The notes beneath the pieces are model-generated. The model was given only the letters and a program-made list of their open reading frames with translations. It was not told the DNA's origin and did not search any database. From Polycyclovorans sp. (GTDB lineage: Bacteria > Pseudomonadota > Gammaproteobacteria > Nevskiales > Nevskiaceae), in assembly GCA_002706265.1 (NCBI GenBank), contig PAKU01000019.1:77858-141857 (forward strand): 64,000 nucleotides of DNA, read 5' to 3'. Below, piece by piece: positions 62,049 to 64,000 of this stretch. Positions within the stretch are counted from its first letter, which is position 1. Each line of letters opens with the position of its first letter. The position numbers were made by a program, and so were the translations under genes.

Positions 62049-64000
62049 TCAGAGATGGGTGATTTCGTAGGCGCGGTGGGCCGGTGGTGGTCGCTTGAAG
62101 TCTTCGTCCAGCGTTTCGGCAGTGATGTCGCGCACCTGCATGCCCAGGGCGGCGAGCGCCTCGGTTTCAAGCTCGAACTTGCGGCGATTGGTCGAGAACA
62201 GCAGCACGCCGCCCGGCGCCAGCAACCTGAAGCTGCGCGCCAGCAGGGTGACGTGGTCGCGCTGGATGTCGAGCGTGTCTTCCATTTTCTTGGAGTTGGA
62301 AAAGGTCGGCGGGTCGCAGAAGATCAGGTCGAACTGCGGCGGGCGCGCCTTGGCCGCCTGCTCTTCCAGCCAGGCCAGGCAATCGGCCCGGAACAGGCGA
62401 TGCGGGTTGTCGGCCGAGGCGCGGCGTTCGGCGTCGACCCGCTTGAAACCGTTGAGGCGCAGGTTGCGCTCGGCCCATTCCAGATAGGTGTTCGACAGGT
62501 CGACCGAGACGCTCGTGACCGCACCGCCGACCGCCGCGTGCGCGGTTGCCGCGCCGGTGTAGCAGAACAGGTTGAGGAAGCGCTTGCCGGCCGCGGCCTG
62601 CTGGATGCGCAGCCGTATCGGCCGGTGATCGAGGAACACGCCGGTGTCGAGATAGTCAGTGAAGTTCACTTCCAGCATCACGTCGTGCTCGACGATGTTG
62701 ACGCCGGCGCCCTGGCTGGCCAGCCGCTGATACTGCGCGGTGCCCTTCTGCGCCCGCCGCACCTTGAAGTGCAGGCGGTCGGGCGGCACCTCCAGCACCT
62801 CGCAGGTGTAGGCCAGGGCGGCGCGCAGTCGCTTCTCGGCGTGCACCGGGTCGATGGACTTCGGCGGTGCGTATTCCTGCAGGTGCACGTGGCGCTCGGG
62901 CGTGGCGTAGACGTCGATGGCGACCGCGTACTCGGTCAGGTCGGCGTCGTAAACCCGGTAATTCTGGATGCCGCGGCGTTTGGCCCACTTGGCCAGGTGC
63001 TTGGCGTTTTTCTGCAGGCGATTGGCAAAGTCGCTGCCGAAGCCGTCGTGGGCAACCTCGGCCACGCTGGGGATGACCGGCGCCGCTGCCTTGGCCTCGG
63101 CGGCCTTTTCGGCTTTGGCCCAGGGCGATGCGGGTGCTGCGGCTTCAACGACGTCCGGCTCGGGGGCGACGGCCGTGGCTGCGGCTGCATCGGTCGCCGC
63201 GGCCCGCGCCGCAGCGCCGCCAATGTCGAACTGCAGCAGTTTGCACGGCAGGGCACCGTTGTAGAGGCTGTGAATGCGCGTGGCGCGCAGGCCAAGACGC
63301 GGCGTCAGGTCATCACGCTGGGTCAGCAGCGCCACCTGCCAGCCGGGCAGGGCCTTGGGCCAGCGCGCGCCGAGCAGCGAGTAGAGCTTGATGATGTCGC
63401 CCTCGGACCCCAGGCGCTCGCCGTACGGCGGGTTGCAGATGAGCAGGCCGGCCTGCGGGCTGGGTGGCGGCGCGGTCAGGGCGTCCTGCTCGATCCAGCG
63501 GATCTGCTGAAAGAACCCTGCCTTGGCGGCGTTGGCCTGGGCGATGAGCAGCACGCGGCGGTCGGTATCGCTGCCGATCAGCGGCGGCAGGGTCTTGAGC
63601 CCGGCGGCAAAGCGTTCGTCGGCCTCGGCGCGCAGGCGCTTCAGCAGGGCGGGCACGTGGTCGTTCCATGCCTCAAAGCCGAATCGGCTGCGGTTGCGCT
63701 GCGGCGCCGCATCGGCGGCGATCATCGCGCCCTCGATCACCAGCGTGCCCGAACCACAGAACGGGTCCCACAGCGGGGCCCCGCCTGCGGCCTGTGCCGA
63801 CCAGCCGGCACGCATCAGCATCGCGGCGGCCAGGGTTTCCTTGAGCGGCGCTTCGCCGGCCTGCTGGCGGTAGCCGCGGCGGTGCAGCGAATCACCGGAC
63901 AGGTCCAGCGACAGGGTGGCGCGGTCGTGGTGCAGGTGCAGGTGAATGCGAATGTCGGGGTCGTCGCGCGCCACATCGGGGCGCTTGCCCAGCAGGTCAC
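62049..64000 (-). CDS. rlmL: 23S rRNA methyltransferase RlmKL (5' end beyond the window)
   Basis: About 650 codons are present; the N-terminal THUMP part lies past position 64000. RlmKL methylates G2445 (RlmL half) and G2069 (RlmK half) of 23S rRNA. The RlmL half shows DPFCGSGT and CNPPYGERLG. An Ala-rich linker follows. The RlmK half has LFCYTGAATAHAA and FCDPPTFSNSKKMED. The open frame reads through to the window edge (DLLGKRPDVARDDPDIRIHL), so no start is in view. Confidence 0.95.
   Translation of the reverse strand, partial: DLLGKRPDVARDDPDIRIHLHLHHDRATLSLDLSGDSLHRRGYRQQAGEAPLKETLAAAMLMRAGWSAQAAGGAPLWDPFCGSGTLVIEGAMIAADAAPQRNRSRFGFEAWNDHVPALLKRLRAEADERFAAGLKTLPPLIGSDTDRRVLLIAQANAAKAGFFQQIRWIEQDALTAPPPSPQAGLLICNPPYGERLGSEGDIIKLYSLLGARWPKALPGWQVALLTQRDDLTPRLGLRATRIHSLYNGALPCKLLQFDIGGAAARAAATDAAAATAVAPEPDVVEAAAPASPWAKAEKAAEAKAAAPVIPSVAEVAHDGFGSDFANRLQKNAKHLAKWAKRRGIQNYRVYDADLTEYAVAIDVYATPERHVHLQEYAPPKSIDPVHAEKRLRAALAYTCEVLEVPPDRLHFKVRRAQKGTAQYQRLASQGAGVNIVEHDVMLEVNFTDYLDTGVFLDHRPIRLRIQQAAAGKRFLNLFCYTGAATAHAAVGGAVTSVSVDLSNTYLEWAERNLRLNGFKRVDAERRASADNPHRLFRADCLAWLEEQAAKARPPQFDLIFCDPPTFSNSKKMEDTLDIQRDHVTLLARSFRLLAPGGVLLFSTNRRKFELETEALAALGMQVRDITAETLDEDFKRPPPAHRAYEITHL

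Overview
This is a 64 kb, roughly 65% GC chromosomal segment from a motile gammaproteobacterium. The order ndk-rlmN-pilF-rodZ-ispG-hisS-yfgM-bamB-der, the pair opgG-opgH, the run flhA-flhF-fleN-fliA-cheYZA-motCD-cheW and a PP0621-like/pilS/pilR trio are gammaproteobacterial. No close species can be named from the sequence. Nevskiales, Xanthomonadales or Chromatiales relatives seem most likely, but this is inference. I see no rRNA, tRNA, CRISPR array, insertion sequence or prophage.

Layout. 1-354: two copies of a 150-bp-period repeat cut by the window edge. 355-12497: a small Cys-pair protein, then flgA, cheV and an unbroken flgBCDEFGHIJKL series (rod, hook, rings, hook-filament junction), then a secreted protein of unknown function behind a strong sigma-54-type promoter. 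12599-16165: yajC-secD-secF and an H-NS-like protein. 16325-19370: an unusual Fe-S set made of two tandem cysteine desulfurases, the second carrying a degenerate IscU-like domain, plus an A-type carrier. It sits where many gammaproteobacteria keep the isc operon. 19569-28840: ndk to der, including a 52-codon ORF that repeats the tail of rlmN. 29085-41788: a small lipoprotein, a NUDIX/metallo-beta-lactamase fusion with isovaleryl-CoA dehydrogenase, rdgC, a lipoprotein hydrolase, opgGH, a LysR/azoreductase/DoxX unit and hslR. 41927-51637: flhA, flhF, fleN, fliA and the chemotaxis/motor operon. 51663-64000: amtB, pilR, pilS, a zinc-ribbon gene, sucCD, nadE, a partly decayed mnmC and a 5'-truncated rlmL.

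How the genes work together. The two flagellar blocks supply the rod, hook and rings, one export-gate protein, the FlhF/FleN polar-number pair, sigma-28, a stator and a chemotaxis core (CheV, CheY, CheZ, CheA, CheW). The genes usually found between them (cheR after cheV, cheB after cheA, flgM/flgN beside flgA, flhB before flhA) are not in the window, and CheA lacks a CheY-binding P2 domain. SecDF-YajC, BamB, RodZ, YfgM and OpgGH serve the envelope. SucCD, NadE and IVD serve central metabolism. RlmN, RlmL, MnmC, HisS, Der and HslR serve RNA modification, translation and ribosome assembly. Many operon junctions overlap by 1-4 bases (ATGA, GTGA or TGATG), which suggests translational coupling.
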